Assembly (NCBI GenBank): GCA_036746315.1
Contig: DAIOEK010000009.1
Location: 1-64,000, forward strand
Origin: DAIOEK01 sp036746315
Lineage (GTDB): Bacteria > Chloroflexota > Anaerolineae > Anaerolineales > Anaerolineaceae
Direction of reading: 5' to 3'
DNA: 64,000 nucleotides
Positions 1-8,918 of the stretch are shown here, one piece after another; the first letter of the stretch is position 1, and each line of letters begins with the position of its first letter. The position numbers were made by a program, and so were the translations under genes. The notes under the pieces were generated by a model. That model worked only from the letters and a program-made list of their open reading frames with translations, searched no databases and was not told the origin of the DNA.

Positions 1-540
1 AATCTGGATCCGCACCCCGTTGGTGATCAACTGGGCAATACCCCTGCCCGCGATCATAAGGATGAGGGTGGCGAGCATGGGTTGGATTTTGATGTATGCC
101 ACCAAAATCCCGTTCCACAGACCGCAGATCGTTGCCACAATCAGCGTCACCACGATCACTTCCCACAGCGGAGAGTAGGTGAAATTGGGGTCGTTGATGA
201 ATTTCATCAGGTCGGGCGGAAGCTCCAGCCCGATGATGACCGGATTCATCATAATGGCAGCCACCGATGCGGCAATCGCCATCACCGCCCCCACCGAGAG
301 ATCGACGCCGCCAGTGGCAATCACCAGGGTCATCCCCAGCGAGAGCAGCATCACCGTGGAAGCATTGCGGAAGATATCGATGATGCTGCCGTAGAGGTTG
401 CCGTTACGCACCTGGATGGCAAAGAAATTGGGGACGACAATCGCATCCAGAATCAGGATGATTGCCAGGGTAAATAAAGGAAAGAAGAGTTTGCTTTCCG
501 TAATCTTGCGCATGGAGATATTCGGTTTGGTAATCGCCAT
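1..540 (-). CDS. ytfT: Sugar ABC transporter permease, YtfT-type (partial)
   Basis: Membrane permease of a ribose/galactofuranose-class sugar importer. Only the N-terminal ~180 residues are in the window; the gene runs off the left edge. Reading from the minus strand it begins MAITKPNISMRK, has a first membrane segment at about residues 20-38 (FPLFTLAIILILDAIVV), and carries the family motif GGVDLSVGAVMAIAA near residue 90. The start overlaps the stop of the upstream ATPase gene (TGATG), so the two are translationally coupled. An in-frame ATG three bases earlier (543) is an alternative start. Order binding protein, ATPase, permease matches E. coli ytfQ-ytfR-ytfT, where a second permease (yjfF) would follow outside this window. 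The exact sugar is inferred from the binding protein only. Confidence 0.85.
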   Translation of the reverse strand, partial: MAITKPNISMRKITESKLFFPLFTLAIILILDAIVVPNFFAIQVRNGNLYGSIIDIFRNASTVMLLSLGMTLVIATGGVDLSVGAVMAIAASVAAIMMNPVIIGLELPPDLMKFINDPNFTYSPLWEVIVVTLIVATICGLWNGILVAYIKIQPMLATLILMIAGRGIAQLITNGVRIQI

Positions 541-2063
541 CATTCACCTGCCATTACCTTCATGATTTCTTTTTCATCGGTATCACTTTTGAATTCGGCA
601 ACCTTGCGGCGGTCGCTCATGACAACGATGCGGTGACTGGTGCGCATCACCTCCTCCAATTCAGAGGAAATGAACACACAAGCCATCCCCTCTTCAGCCA
701 GCGAAAGCACCAGCTTCTGGATATCCGCCTTGGTGCCCACATCGATTCCACGGGTGGGTTCGTCGAGGATCAACACCCGGGGGTTGGTCGCCAGCCAGCG
801 GGCAAGGATGACCTTTTGCTGGTTGCCACCGCTCAGGTTCTTCACCTGCTGATCCGCCGAGGGGGTGGAGATTTCCAGCAGGCGCATGTATTTTTCAGCT
901 ATTTCATACTGCTTTTGTGTTCCCAGGAACTTAAACCATCCCTGACCTGCCTGAAGGGCAAGGATGATGTTTTCTCGAACGGTCAATTCATCAACAATAC
1001 CCGCCGCTTTGCGGTCTTCGGGCGAGAGGGCAAGCCCGCGTTTGATGGATGCGTAGGGCGAATAGTGAGCCACTTTCTTCCCATTCACTGTCAAACTTCC
1101 GCTGTCCGGCGTTTCGACGCCAAACAGCAAACCGGCGGTTTCAGTCCTGCCCGAGCCAACCAACCCGGCTAATCCAACAACCTCCCCCGGGTGAAGTTCC
1201 AGATCGAGCGGTTCCACCTGGCTGGACAGCCCAAATCCATGAGCGGTCAATACCGGTTCACTGCCGATCTTTCGGGCAATCTCTTCCTTGGTTTTGTACA
1301 TTTCATCCAATACAGTGATCGTTTTGCCGATCATCCTGGTGATCAATTCCATTTTAGGCAGCTTGGCTGTCTCATAGGTACCCACAAGACCGCCGTTGCG
1401 AATAATGGTGACGCGGTCTGATATCTGATAGACCTGGTCTATAAAATGAGTAATAAAAATAATTCCGACGCCTTCTTTTTTCAACCGGCGCATCACATCC
1501 AGCAACTGTTCCGTCTCGCGGGTGGAAAGGCTGGAAGTAGGCTCATCCAAAATCAACACCCTGGCGCCTTCAATTTCAAGCGCCCGCACGATGGCGACCA
1601 TCTGTTGGATCGCCACCGAATATTCACCAAGCAGCACGGTGACGTCGATCTCCATACCCAAAACGCGCTTCAGGATTTCACGTGCCTGCTCATTCAGTTT
1701 TTTCCAATAAATGCTGCCCGCGCGAAGCGGCTCCCGACCGATCAGGATATTTTCCGCCACGGTCAGATTGGGGCACAGATTGATCTCCTGATACACAGTA
1801 CTGATTCCAAGACTCTGCGCATGCTGCGGTGAACGGACATGAACCTCCCTGCCAAATAAAATGATCTGTCCGCTGTCCGGCTTTTCGACCCCGGTCAACA
1901 CCTTGATCAATGTGGATTTCCCGGCGCCATTCCCGCCCATCAGGGCATGAACTTCTCCGGCTTTCAGATCAAAGTCGACATTTACCAAAGCCTGAACACC
2001 CGGGAAGGCTTTGTTCATTCCCCGCATGGAGATGAGTGTGGAGGTACTGTTTGTATCTGACAT
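540..2063 (-). CDS. ytfR: Sugar ABC transporter ATP-binding protein, YtfR/RbsA type
   Basis: Cytoplasmic tandem ATPase of 507 aa, the usual length for RbsA/MglA/YtfR proteins. The N-terminal half has Walker A GGNGAGKST (43-51), a degenerate signature region EYSVAIQQ (147-154) and Walker B LILDEPTSS (170-178). The C-terminal half has the weakened P-loop usual in this family (LAGLVGSGRTE), an intact signature LSGGNQQ (410-416) and Walker B DEPTRG (434-439). It powers import together with the adjacent permease and lipoprotein. It follows the binding protein by about 130 bp and overlaps the permease start by one base, so it is in the same minus-strand operon. Confidence 0.93.
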   Translation of the reverse strand: MSDTNSTSTLISMRGMNKAFPGVQALVNVDFDLKAGEVHALMGGNGAGKSTLIKVLTGVEKPDSGQIILFGREVHVRSPQHAQSLGISTVYQEINLCPNLTVAENILIGREPLRAGSIYWKKLNEQAREILKRVLGMEIDVTVLLGEYSVAIQQMVAIVRALEIEGARVLILDEPTSSLSTRETEQLLDVMRRLKKEGVGIIFITHFIDQVYQISDRVTIIRNGGLVGTYETAKLPKMELITRMIGKTITVLDEMYKTKEEIARKIGSEPVLTAHGFGLSSQVEPLDLELHPGEVVGLAGLVGSGRTETAGLLFGVETPDSGSLTVNGKKVAHYSPYASIKRGLALSPEDRKAAGIVDELTVRENIILALQAGQGWFKFLGTQKQYEIAEKYMRLLEISTPSADQQVKNLSGGNQQKVILARWLATNPRVLILDEPTRGIDVGTKADIQKLVLSLAEEGMACVFISSELEEVMRTSHRIVVMSDRRKVAEFKSDTDEKEIMKVMAGE

Positions 2064-2195
2064 GTGATTCTTTCCAGCTTGAGGGATTGGAGGAGCGGCG
2101 GAAAATGCCGCTCCTCATCAATTGAACCCGGCTTTCAAAGCAACCGTGGAACCCCGGTTTGAGGTGGTTAAGCCTGAAAGTCGGTCGACATGTTT

Positions 2196-3233
2196 TTAAT
2201 ACTTGCGTCCGTCAGCAATTTCCTGCAGGTTGGGATCGGTGGCGCGGAAAACGCCTTCCTGTGAAGGTACCCACTTGGGCAGGGTTTCGCCGTTTGCGGC
2301 TTTCAAGGCGGCTTCATATACCTGCGGCGCCAGCAGCGGATTGCATTCGACGACAACATTCAGGTCGCCAGCCAGCATGGCTTTGAATGCACCGGCGGTT
2401 GCATCCACGGAGAGGACGTAAACGTCCTTGCCCGGAACGAGACCGGCTTCTTTGAGTGCTTCAATGGCGCCCAAACCCATTTCATCATTCTGCGCGAAGA
2501 TCGCCTGAACATCCTTGGATTCCTTCAACCAGGCTTCGGTAACCTGCTTGCCCTCGGTGATGCTCCAGTTGGCGGTCTGGCTGTTGGTGATGGTCATACC
2601 GCAGTCACCCATCTTTTCGCGGAAACCCTGTCCGCGGTCTTTGGCAGCGGAAGAACCCACATTGCCCACCAGTTCCCAAACATTCTTCTTTGCGCTGTCA
2701 CCCAGCAGGGCGCACAGCTCATCAGCAGCCTTGCGGCCTTCTTCCACAAAGTCGGCACCGATGTAGGTCACGAACATGGTGTCGGGAGCGTCGATGCGGC
2801 GGTCCTGGATCACAACGATCTTTCCGGCTTCAGCAGCGGCCTGGAGAACTTCCTCCCAGCCGGTGGTTTCAAGAGCGGATAGAACGATGACATTGACCTC
2901 TGGATCCTGAATGAATTGATGGAAACCAGCCACCTCTTTTGCCAGATCGTTCTGAGAGTCGTAGAACTTGAGGGTCAGACCCAACTGATCAGCGGTCTCT
3001 TTGAACGAGGCGGTATTGGCTGCACGCCATCCACCTTCAGATCCGGTCTGCAGGAAACCAACGACCAGGTCAGAATACTGGCAGTTGGGAGCGCAGGCCA
3101 GACCAACCTTGGCGACCGCTGCGGCAGGTGCGGCGGTATCGGCGGGTGCTTCGGTGGCAGGGACAGCCGGGGCGCATGCTCCCAAAATCATGGTGATAGC
3201 TGCAATGATCAAGAAAATTCTTACACGGTACAT
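2196..3233 (-). CDS. ytfQ: Sugar-binding lipoprotein of ABC importer, YtfQ type
   Basis: Extracytoplasmic solute-binding lipoprotein of 345 aa, periplasmic-binding family 1. The signal sequence ends in lipobox LGAC with Cys20, followed by a short Ala/Pro/Thr linker. The mature part holds the YtfQ hallmarks VGFLQTGSEGGWRAANT, ETTGWEEVL, IQDRRID and TYIGADFVEEGRKAA, which in E. coli YtfQ form the galactofuranose/pentofuranose pocket and the first lobe. The start is supported by AAGGAGAG eight bases upstream (3241-3248). First gene of the transporter operon, 200 bp behind the lacI gene on the same strand. Substrate assignment to a furanose sugar is by family resemblance, not shown here. Confidence 0.88.
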   Translation of the reverse strand: MYRVRIFLIIAAITMILGACAPAVPATEAPADTAAPAAAVAKVGLACAPNCQYSDLVVGFLQTGSEGGWRAANTASFKETADQLGLTLKFYDSQNDLAKEVAGFHQFIQDPEVNVIVLSALETTGWEEVLQAAAEAGKIVVIQDRRIDAPDTMFVTYIGADFVEEGRKAADELCALLGDSAKKNVWELVGNVGSSAAKDRGQGFREKMGDCGMTITNSQTANWSITEGKQVTEAWLKESKDVQAIFAQNDEMGLGAIEALKEAGLVPGKDVYVLSVDATAGAFKAMLAGDLNVVVECNPLLAPQVYEAALKAANGETLPKWVPSQEGVFRATDPNLQEIADGRKY

Positions 3234-3436
3234 GTGGTTCTCTCCTTATATCTTTTTGTTTTCTCCTCACGGAGTTTCTGATACGGTATAATCGAGAGTG
3301 AGATACAGCTTCCTTAAATTAGGAAACAGCCTCTCGCTCTGAAGTGCTTGCCCCGAGGACCTCAACCACTGAGCAGGCACTTCTTTTGTATTACGCCAAC
3401 TTTTGCGACCAGATTCACCTCCTTTTACAAATCGAT
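3234..3436 (-). promoter_or_regulatory. lacI-ytfQ intergenic region with two inverted repeats
   Basis: This 203-bp gap lies between the LacI gene and the transporter operon. It contains a long-looped repeat GAAGTGC (3341-3347) / GCACTTC (3377-3383) and a short repeat TTCCT (3310-3314) / AGGAA (3321-3325). No copy of the GTTATCGATAAC operator found before lacI is visible here and no strong -35/-10 pair could be assigned. The repeats may act as a weak terminator or regulator site. Confidence 0.3.
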
Positions 3437-4477
3437 TTATTGCTTTACTGAGCTTTGCCGCACAATCAGCGTTGGTTTCAGCATCATGGGTGCGGGGATG
3501 TTGTATTCCTCATCCTGCCGACGGGCTTCGATGATCTTAATCAGCTCTTCTACAGCCATTCTGCCGACGGTGTACTGCTCTGATTGAATGGTGGTTAATG
3601 CCGGATAAAAGAAACAGGATTCGGCGATATTATCAAAACCCACCAATCCCAGGTCGTTTGGAATACAAATGTTCCGCTGGCAGGATGCCTGCAGAACACT
3701 TAATGCCATTTGGTCGTTCGCAGCAAAAACAGCATCCATTTCCGGATACTGTTCGAATAATTTTTGAATTGCCTGTGCGCCGCTTGCGGAGGACCAGTTG
3801 CCTTCCACCCATTGATTATCCTGCATCGCCAGTCCGTTTTCAGCAAGCACGTCCTTCCATGCAGCCATGCGCTGGCGCGATTCCCACCAGTCGAGCGGAC
3901 CGGAAATATGCCCGATCTTGCGGTAACCCTGCTCGATCAAATGCGTCATTGCCATTCGACCACCTTGATAATTGTCAATCGAAACCACGGGGATGTTCTC
4001 CCTGGGCTGCATGGTGAGAAAAACGATCGGTATTTCCAGATCTTCCGGAGGATTGCTGAGCCACTCCCGGTTCTCCCCCACTTCGGGCACCGCCCAGATG
4101 ATGCCATCGGCATGGCGCGAAAGGAATTCCTGCAGGATGGGGTTGATGTCGTTGGTGCTGAAACTGGGTAATTCCTTTAATAACAGCGAATAACCGAACT
4201 CCTCGGCGGCGTTGGTGATGCCGCTCAAAGTTCGTGACGGTCCGATATACTTCAAACCGGCGGTAACTACCCCCAGGGTATAACTGCGCTGCTGGATCAG
4301 GCTGCGTGCCAGCGCGCTGGGCTGATAACCCATCTCGTCAATGATTTTTTGCACGCGTTCGCGAGTATCCGGGGAAACATCGGGGCGGTTATTCATAACC
4401 CGCGATACTGTCTGCGTGGAAACACCTGCAGCAGATGCAACTTGTTTAATTGTGGGTCGTTTGTGTCGGATTTGCAT
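3437..4477 (-). CDS. LacI-family transcriptional regulator of the sugar importer
   Basis: Repressor of 346 aa, the normal LacI/GalR length. An N-terminal helix-turn-helix (about 8-28, TIKQVASAAGVSTQTVSRVM) and hinge helix are followed by a sugar-sensing periplasmic-binding-like domain with the typical end GLVGFDNIAES and LTTIQSEQYTVGRMAVE. It sits directly upstream of the YtfQRT importer on the same strand, so control of that importer is likely. Its own promoter carries a perfect 12-bp operator right after the -10 box, which implies autorepression. The effector is unknown. Confidence 0.93.
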   Translation of the reverse strand: MQIRHKRPTIKQVASAAGVSTQTVSRVMNNRPDVSPDTRERVQKIIDEMGYQPSALARSLIQQRSYTLGVVTAGLKYIGPSRTLSGITNAAEEFGYSLLLKELPSFSTNDINPILQEFLSRHADGIIWAVPEVGENREWLSNPPEDLEIPIVFLTMQPRENIPVVSIDNYQGGRMAMTHLIEQGYRKIGHISGPLDWWESRQRMAAWKDVLAENGLAMQDNQWVEGNWSSASGAQAIQKLFEQYPEMDAVFAANDQMALSVLQASCQRNICIPNDLGLVGFDNIAESCFFYPALTTIQSEQYTVGRMAVEELIKIIEARRQDEEYNIPAPMMLKPTLIVRQSSVKQ

Positions 4478-4479
4478 AT

Positions 4480-4532
4480 GTTATCGTTCCCGTTATCGAT
4501 AACATAATAGCACGTGAATTTTCACGAGTCAA
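4480..4532 (-). promoter_or_regulatory. lacI promoter and LacI operator
   Basis: On the minus strand a -35 TTGACT (4532-4527) is followed after 17 bp by -10 TATTAT (4509-4504). The perfect 12-bp palindrome GTTATCGATAAC (4503-4492), centred on CG as LacI operators are, starts at the next base. A further half-site GTTATCG lies at 4480-4486, and the promoter spacer holds an inverted repeat CGTGAA/TTCACG (4513-4526). The placement over the transcription start fits autorepression by the LacI protein encoded next to it. Confidence 0.7.
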
Positions 4533-4571
4533 TAGTTTTTTTATGAGAATCTGCAATCCCCCGGAGGGATA

Positions 4572-5924
4572 CTACCGCCGAGAATTCTTTGCTCTTTTAT
4601 ATGCATACATGCGTTCGTCTGCCAGTTTAAGCGCCTGATCAAATTCGAAAATATCGCCCATCTCGGCAATCCCGTATGACACCTCAATTGCAAACTCAAA
4701 AGAATGTTCACTGCTCAATTGCTGCAAAATGCGGGAGATGATGTCTTCCACAACTGCCATGGAAGCGCTTTTGAATATCACCAGAAATTCATCCCCGCCA
4801 TAACGGATCACCAGATCATCTTTGCGGATCACGCGCAGCAAAACAGATGACAGCGTTTTCAATACTTCGTCGCCAACATCGTGCCCGTGCGAATCGTTGA
4901 TTTCTTTGAAGAAATCAACATCCATCATCACCAGGGTATATGACGTTCCCGGATACCCCCGTTTTTGCGCCTCCAGCCAATGCTCCAAAGACAGGCGCGA
5001 GTAAGCACTGGTCAAGGTATCCTGATAGGCATATTTGCGGAAGGTATCCCGGCTGCTCTCGGTATCCTGCAAAATGCGATTGGCGTGTCGGACCGTAAGC
5101 ATATTCAGAACAAAGAAAACCAGAATGACGCCAATGATAAACAAGATCAGCTGGGTATTCATCCGCTTTTGCGACTGACCCACAATCGTGTCGTAAGATG
5201 TGGCTATGTGCAAATAATACTTTCCGGGGTCCAATTGCTGCAAATAATCAATCCGGGCGCCCTGCCGGTAAACCTGGTAGTCTTCACCCGAAGCGATCAG
5301 ATTCCCCTGTGACAAATTCAAAAAATTGGCCTGATCGACAATATCCACATTCAGTTCGTTCGTGTTCAATTCCAGGAGCAAGGAGCTCAAATCGTACACC
5401 AGCACATCCCGACCCAGGATTTCGCCATTCAGAACAACATCCGATGGAACCACCAGATGATAACGTCCATGCAGCAGCGCAATAGCGCTGTTGTCCGCAC
5501 CCTCCACCAAAAACTGAGGGATTTCAGTGACAGGGTGCTCCTCCGAGCCGGCATAAGCAACCAGAACTTTGTCATCCACCAGTCGAAAAGCCAGAACCAG
5601 GTTGTCGAGCACTTTGACCCCATCGTTAAATTTGGGCTGCGTAAAATCTGCCAATTCATCCCAGCTCAACTCACCCGCTTTGTATTGTGCTATGGCATCC
5701 CTGATGACACTGCGGCTGGAGATTCCCCGCGCGCCTTCATGACAACGATCAATAAAAACCTGCATGGCGAATGTACTTGAGCGGGAGGTAATTACCCAGT
5801 TGGAAAGCAATGTGCTGTGGATGTCATCCCGCAGGGGCAGATAGATAAATAATATTGCCAGCAGGAATACAGAAATCCCAAATATAATGTTATAACTTTT
5901 GCCCTTGCGAATCAGATTATCCAT
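4572..5924 (-). CDS. Membrane-anchored diguanylate cyclase (GGDEF)
   Basis: Predicted c-di-GMP synthase of 450 aa. One membrane helix at 12-30 and a second at about 258-276 flank a ~225-residue extracellular sensor domain that I do not recognise beyond a CHASE/Cache-like position. The cytoplasmic GGDEF domain carries DVDFFKEIND near 335, the intact active-site motif GGDEF at 376-380 and the inhibitory I-site RKDD (367-370) exactly five residues before it, so both activity and product inhibition are expected. No EAL domain follows. It stands alone between lacI and an ion-channel gene. The ribosome site is weak. Confidence 0.92.
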   Translation of the reverse strand: MDNLIRKGKSYNIIFGISVFLLAILFIYLPLRDDIHSTLLSNWVITSRSSTFAMQVFIDRCHEGARGISSRSVIRDAIAQYKAGELSWDELADFTQPKFNDGVKVLDNLVLAFRLVDDKVLVAYAGSEEHPVTEIPQFLVEGADNSAIALLHGRYHLVVPSDVVLNGEILGRDVLVYDLSSLLLELNTNELNVDIVDQANFLNLSQGNLIASGEDYQVYRQGARIDYLQQLDPGKYYLHIATSYDTIVGQSQKRMNTQLILFIIGVILVFFVLNMLTVRHANRILQDTESSRDTFRKYAYQDTLTSAYSRLSLEHWLEAQKRGYPGTSYTLVMMDVDFFKEINDSHGHDVGDEVLKTLSSVLLRVIRKDDLVIRYGGDEFLVIFKSASMAVVEDIISRILQQLSSEHSFEFAIEVSYGIAEMGDIFEFDQALKLADERMYAYKRAKNSRR

Positions 5925-6042
5925 GCCATCCCATGCAAACCCTATATTTTAGCAATTGCTCTTCAATAACATATCCGCAAATAATTGTCCATTAATTTCG
6001 TATAATTTTCCGCCCTATGTAATGAAAGACATCGCCAATCCG

Positions 6043-6729
6043 CTATGATGCGGATCTGCGGGATTTACGCTGCAGGGTCATCCCGATCAGCCGGGAGACG
6101 ACAATGGCAATATAACCCACACCGGAAAACTGCTCAAGCATGGCAATGACCCTGCTTGCGGTGGTCACCGGAACGATATCACCGAGCCCGGTGGCTGACA
6201 GGTTGGTAAAGCTGAGAAAAAGCAACTCGATGAAGGTGAGTGGACGACCGCCGACCACCGTACTGACAATACTGCCCGGCGACCAGGTCTGGCAGGCAAA
6301 ATATAGATATGCGAATCCCCAGGCGAGCAGTGTAAAAGTGGCTCCGGCGGCATATAACTCATCGGTGGTGACGTTGGTGTCGCCCAGCATATACGCGATC
6401 AGCGCACCGGCGCCATAAAAGTACAGCAGTCCTTCCAAAAACGCCGACCAGGCGATCAGGGTGGGGTCGATCGTTTTCAGTGAAAGCAGATTCAACACAA
6501 ACACGGGCAGCGCCAAAATCCATGCCACCCAGTTGGTCGCCGGGCTGCGTTGTACCACCCAGAGCACCAACATCAAAATCAAGATGCTGAAAGCACTCAG
6601 GATGGCTCTTTCATTATGCAGCCCGTCGAACACTGCATACAAACCAAGCAATAAAAGCTGGGTTGCCAGCAGAATTGCCGAAGGGTGAAAATGCAGCCGG
6701 GGAATTTTGTGGGATTCTGTGTGTGCCAT
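6043..6729 (-). CDS. Two-TM-pore ion channel family protein
   Basis: Membrane protein of 228 aa with about four hydrophobic helices (20-37, 42-60, 66-84, 92-114) before a C-terminal pore module: helix 129-147, pore loop with TGLGD (180-184) and last helix about 200-218. The filter replaces the classic potassium TVGYGD with TGLGD, so ion selectivity is uncertain. The basic tail is short and there is no RCK domain. I chose the ATG at 6729 because longer reading frames run back into the upstream gene; the Shine-Dalgarno is poor. It lies 28 bp after that gene on the same strand. Confidence 0.75.
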   Translation of the reverse strand: MAHTESHKIPRLHFHPSAILLATQLLLLGLYAVFDGLHNERAILSAFSILILMLVLWVVQRSPATNWVAWILALPVFVLNLLSLKTIDPTLIAWSAFLEGLLYFYGAGALIAYMLGDTNVTTDELYAAGATFTLLAWGFAYLYFACQTWSPGSIVSTVVGGRPLTFIELLFLSFTNLSATGLGDIVPVTTASRVIAMLEQFSGVGYIAIVVSRLIGMTLQRKSRRSAS

Positions 6730-6757
6730 AATTTTTACATCCGATTTGGGAAACGAT

Positions 6758-7684
6758 TTATTCCTTCTCGATGGAGAATACCCGCAGTGCGCGCAGCGTA
6801 TTCCAACGGGAAGGTGAACCAACCTTTTCCATTTCAAAGAAAGTCCTGCCGGAATGACGGTTTTGCAGCGCCCAGCGACCATCCGGTCGCGCCTTAGCTT
6901 TTATCAAATCGAGTGCGCTTTGCATTCCAGGCTCATACCCATATTCCCAACGGTACAGAAAATCCATGGCGGCAAGAACATCATAGTGCCAGCGGGGTGG
7001 GAATGAAAACAAGGTCCAGCGGGGCTCCAGAGGGTTTCCTCGGGAATCCAGGTAAATGCGGTGGGCAAGTAAAAACGCCACCCCGCGGGAAATGGCAGCC
7101 TCAACCAGCGGACTGTCATCCGCAGATTGGTTGAGGTATTCCGCCAACCCTTCGAGCACCTGCAGGGTGGTATCGAATCGATATTTGAGGGTCATGTTTT
7201 CCAGGTACGGCTCCCAGTGACCATCAGCGGATTGCTTTGCGAGCAGATACTCCACGATACGCGCCACTCGCTCATCAGAGTGGCGAAAATAAGAAAGAAT
7301 GGACAGCACCATGCCGTTAACCCCGAGGTCGATACGACGGCTGGACTTAGCATAGGAAAGCGCTCCTTCGGATTGATAGCCGCCATCGAGGAGGCGGATG
7401 CAGCCCAGCCGGGTTTGCGGATGATCGGGTGGAAGGCCCAATTGGCGCAGCAACAGCATGGTATACGTGGTGGATATCCATTTGTGGTCGTATAACTGTC
7501 CCGCCCAGAGACCATTATCGTCCTGGCAGGCAAGCAGCCGGGCGCCCCAGCCTTCCAGCACAACCTGCGCGCGTTCACGTTCCACTTCATCCCGGTCGGC
7601 ATGCAGCAGATCCCGCAGCACCTGCCAGCGGATGGCAGGATCACCCGCCAGCAGCCAGGTTAACACATCGCCATTGATTTCCAT
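6758..7684 (-). CDS. Prenyltransferase/squalene-cyclase-like alpha-barrel protein
   Basis: Cytoplasmic-looking protein of 308 aa with no signal peptide. Repeats of the kind seen in terpenoid-cyclase/prenyltransferase toroids recur: CQDDNGLWAGQLYDHKW, LLDGGYQSEGALSY, KQSADGHWEP and KARPDGRWALQ, i.e. about four (Q/K)xxDGxW units spaced 45-60 residues. The DxDD catalytic motif of true squalene-hopene cyclases is absent, so a non-cyclase role is likely. Such proteins are usually annotated as prenyltransferase-like and have no proven function. Start supported by GGAAGGCGC before the ATG. Confidence 0.7.
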   Translation of the reverse strand: MEINGDVLTWLLAGDPAIRWQVLRDLLHADRDEVERERAQVVLEGWGARLLACQDDNGLWAGQLYDHKWISTTYTMLLLRQLGLPPDHPQTRLGCIRLLDGGYQSEGALSYAKSSRRIDLGVNGMVLSILSYFRHSDERVARIVEYLLAKQSADGHWEPYLENMTLKYRFDTTLQVLEGLAEYLNQSADDSPLVEAAISRGVAFLLAHRIYLDSRGNPLEPRWTLFSFPPRWHYDVLAAMDFLYRWEYGYEPGMQSALDLIKAKARPDGRWALQNRHSGRTFFEMEKVGSPSRWNTLRALRVFSIEKE

Positions 7685-7726
7685 GCGCCTTCCATTCCGG
7701 GATGTTCAACCAAGCAGCCCGTCACT

Positions 7727-8173
7727 TTATGCAAGGGGTTCCCCGGTTTCCCTGGCGAATACACGGCGAATAAGCCTGATCCCGGCAATCCCCAGGAAGA
7801 CCATGGCAATCGCCGAAACGATCAAAAGCGTCACAACCGCAGCCATCCAGAATCCCTTCGCTTCGATCCTGCCGGATGCCAGCCCGCTGACCATCGCCAA
7901 TCCCTGCGCAAGCACAAGAAACAGGGCGGCAACGCCCAGGGGAATACCCGCCGGACGCCAACCCAGCCCCGAACGGGCGCCGCCCCAGACCAGCAGCAAA
8001 CCGCCCACCAGCGCGAAACCGAACAGCTCCGCCGGCATCAGATAGTCAAAGCGCAGCAGTCCCGTGCTGCCAAAAAAAATTGCACTGATGAGGAAAGGCG
8101 CCAGGAGCGGCACCCACACTGCGACCGTACCGGCAATGACCATTGTTTTGGTGAATATTCCCCGTTTTCCCAT
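7727..8173 (-). CDS. Small four-helix membrane protein, unknown
   Basis: Protein of 148 aa made almost wholly of four predicted membrane helices (about 10-34, 46-64, 76-98 and 108-134) with a basic C-terminal end. I do not recognise a family. A good ribosome site (GGGAAGGAAATT) precedes the ATG. It sits in a row of minus-strand genes but with gaps of 40-60 bp on either side, so co-transcription is possible rather than shown. Confidence 0.6.
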   Translation of the reverse strand: MGKRGIFTKTMVIAGTVAVWVPLLAPFLISAIFFGSTGLLRFDYLMPAELFGFALVGGLLLVWGGARSGLGWRPAGIPLGVAALFLVLAQGLAMVSGLASGRIEAKGFWMAAVVTLLIVSAIAMVFLGIAGIRLIRRVFARETGEPLA

Positions 8174-8233
8174 AATTTCCTTCCCGAAATAAGTTTTACC
8201 CCATACACCTGCATGTCCAAAGACAAGGTGTAC

Positions 8234-8770
8234 TCACTGCCTGGGCTTCGGATAGAACAGCAGGCGGTCCATTTTGGAACCAAGCACAAGCGCGCCGGGC
8301 ACCAACACCACCGTCAGCAACAACACCACCGCCGCCCAGACCAAACTGCTCCCCAAGTGGAACACCGCATAATGCTGCCATGACAGCAAAACATAAACAC
8401 AGTAGCCACTTGCCAGCAAGCTGCTGATAATTACCGGAACATACCTGCGCATGACCAGGAATTGAATAATATGGATGATTAAATGAAGGAAGAACACCAG
8501 CAAGATGCCCATCCATAAGGAGTAGAAGCTTTTTTCAACAGCCAGAAAAGTTGCGATGGAGAGGGATAGAAAAATGATCATCACGCCAAACGCAAACCCG
8601 GATGTAGATAAAGAACCTTGGAGGGGCAGAACATGTTTTTCAAACCAGGGAAATCGCTGCGCCAGCTTCGCCTGGTTTTCATCCAGCCAGGGGCGGAACA
8701 TAATGATCTCTTCAAAATCATGAAGGATAAACACAACCGGAAGCAACCACATCACAGTATCGAGCTTCAT
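8234..8770 (-). CDS. HXXEE domain membrane protein
   Basis: Membrane protein of about 178 aa. Near the N-terminus, inside the first hydrophobic stretch, is the motif HDFEE that defines the HXXEE family; four or five more hydrophobic segments follow. The family has no established activity; the His/Glu pattern suggests a metal-dependent membrane enzyme. Start taken at ATG 8770 behind GGGGTG; a GTG two codons earlier is possible. Neighbours give no functional clue. Confidence 0.75.
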   Translation of the reverse strand: MKLDTVMWLLPVVFILHDFEEIIMFRPWLDENQAKLAQRFPWFEKHVLPLQGSLSTSGFAFGVMIIFLSLSIATFLAVEKSFYSLWMGILLVFFLHLIIHIIQFLVMRRYVPVIISSLLASGYCVYVLLSWQHYAVFHLGSSLVWAAVVLLLTVVLVPGALVLGSKMDRLLFYPKPRQ

Positions 8771-8918
8771 TATCACCCCGATAAAAGGAAGTTTTATCCA
8801 TTATAGACTCGCTCCGGCGATTGCGAAAACCGAAACGAAGGAATTTACCCCGCTGGATATAAAAACACCCGACCTGTCCGTCGGATGCAAGCACTCAGCG
8901 AGATCTGACCAGCGGAAT

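Noticed and set aside
82..477. 131-codon plus-strand frame
   Set aside because: It is the antisense of the YtfT permease; the His/Asp/Gln-rich product has no fold features.
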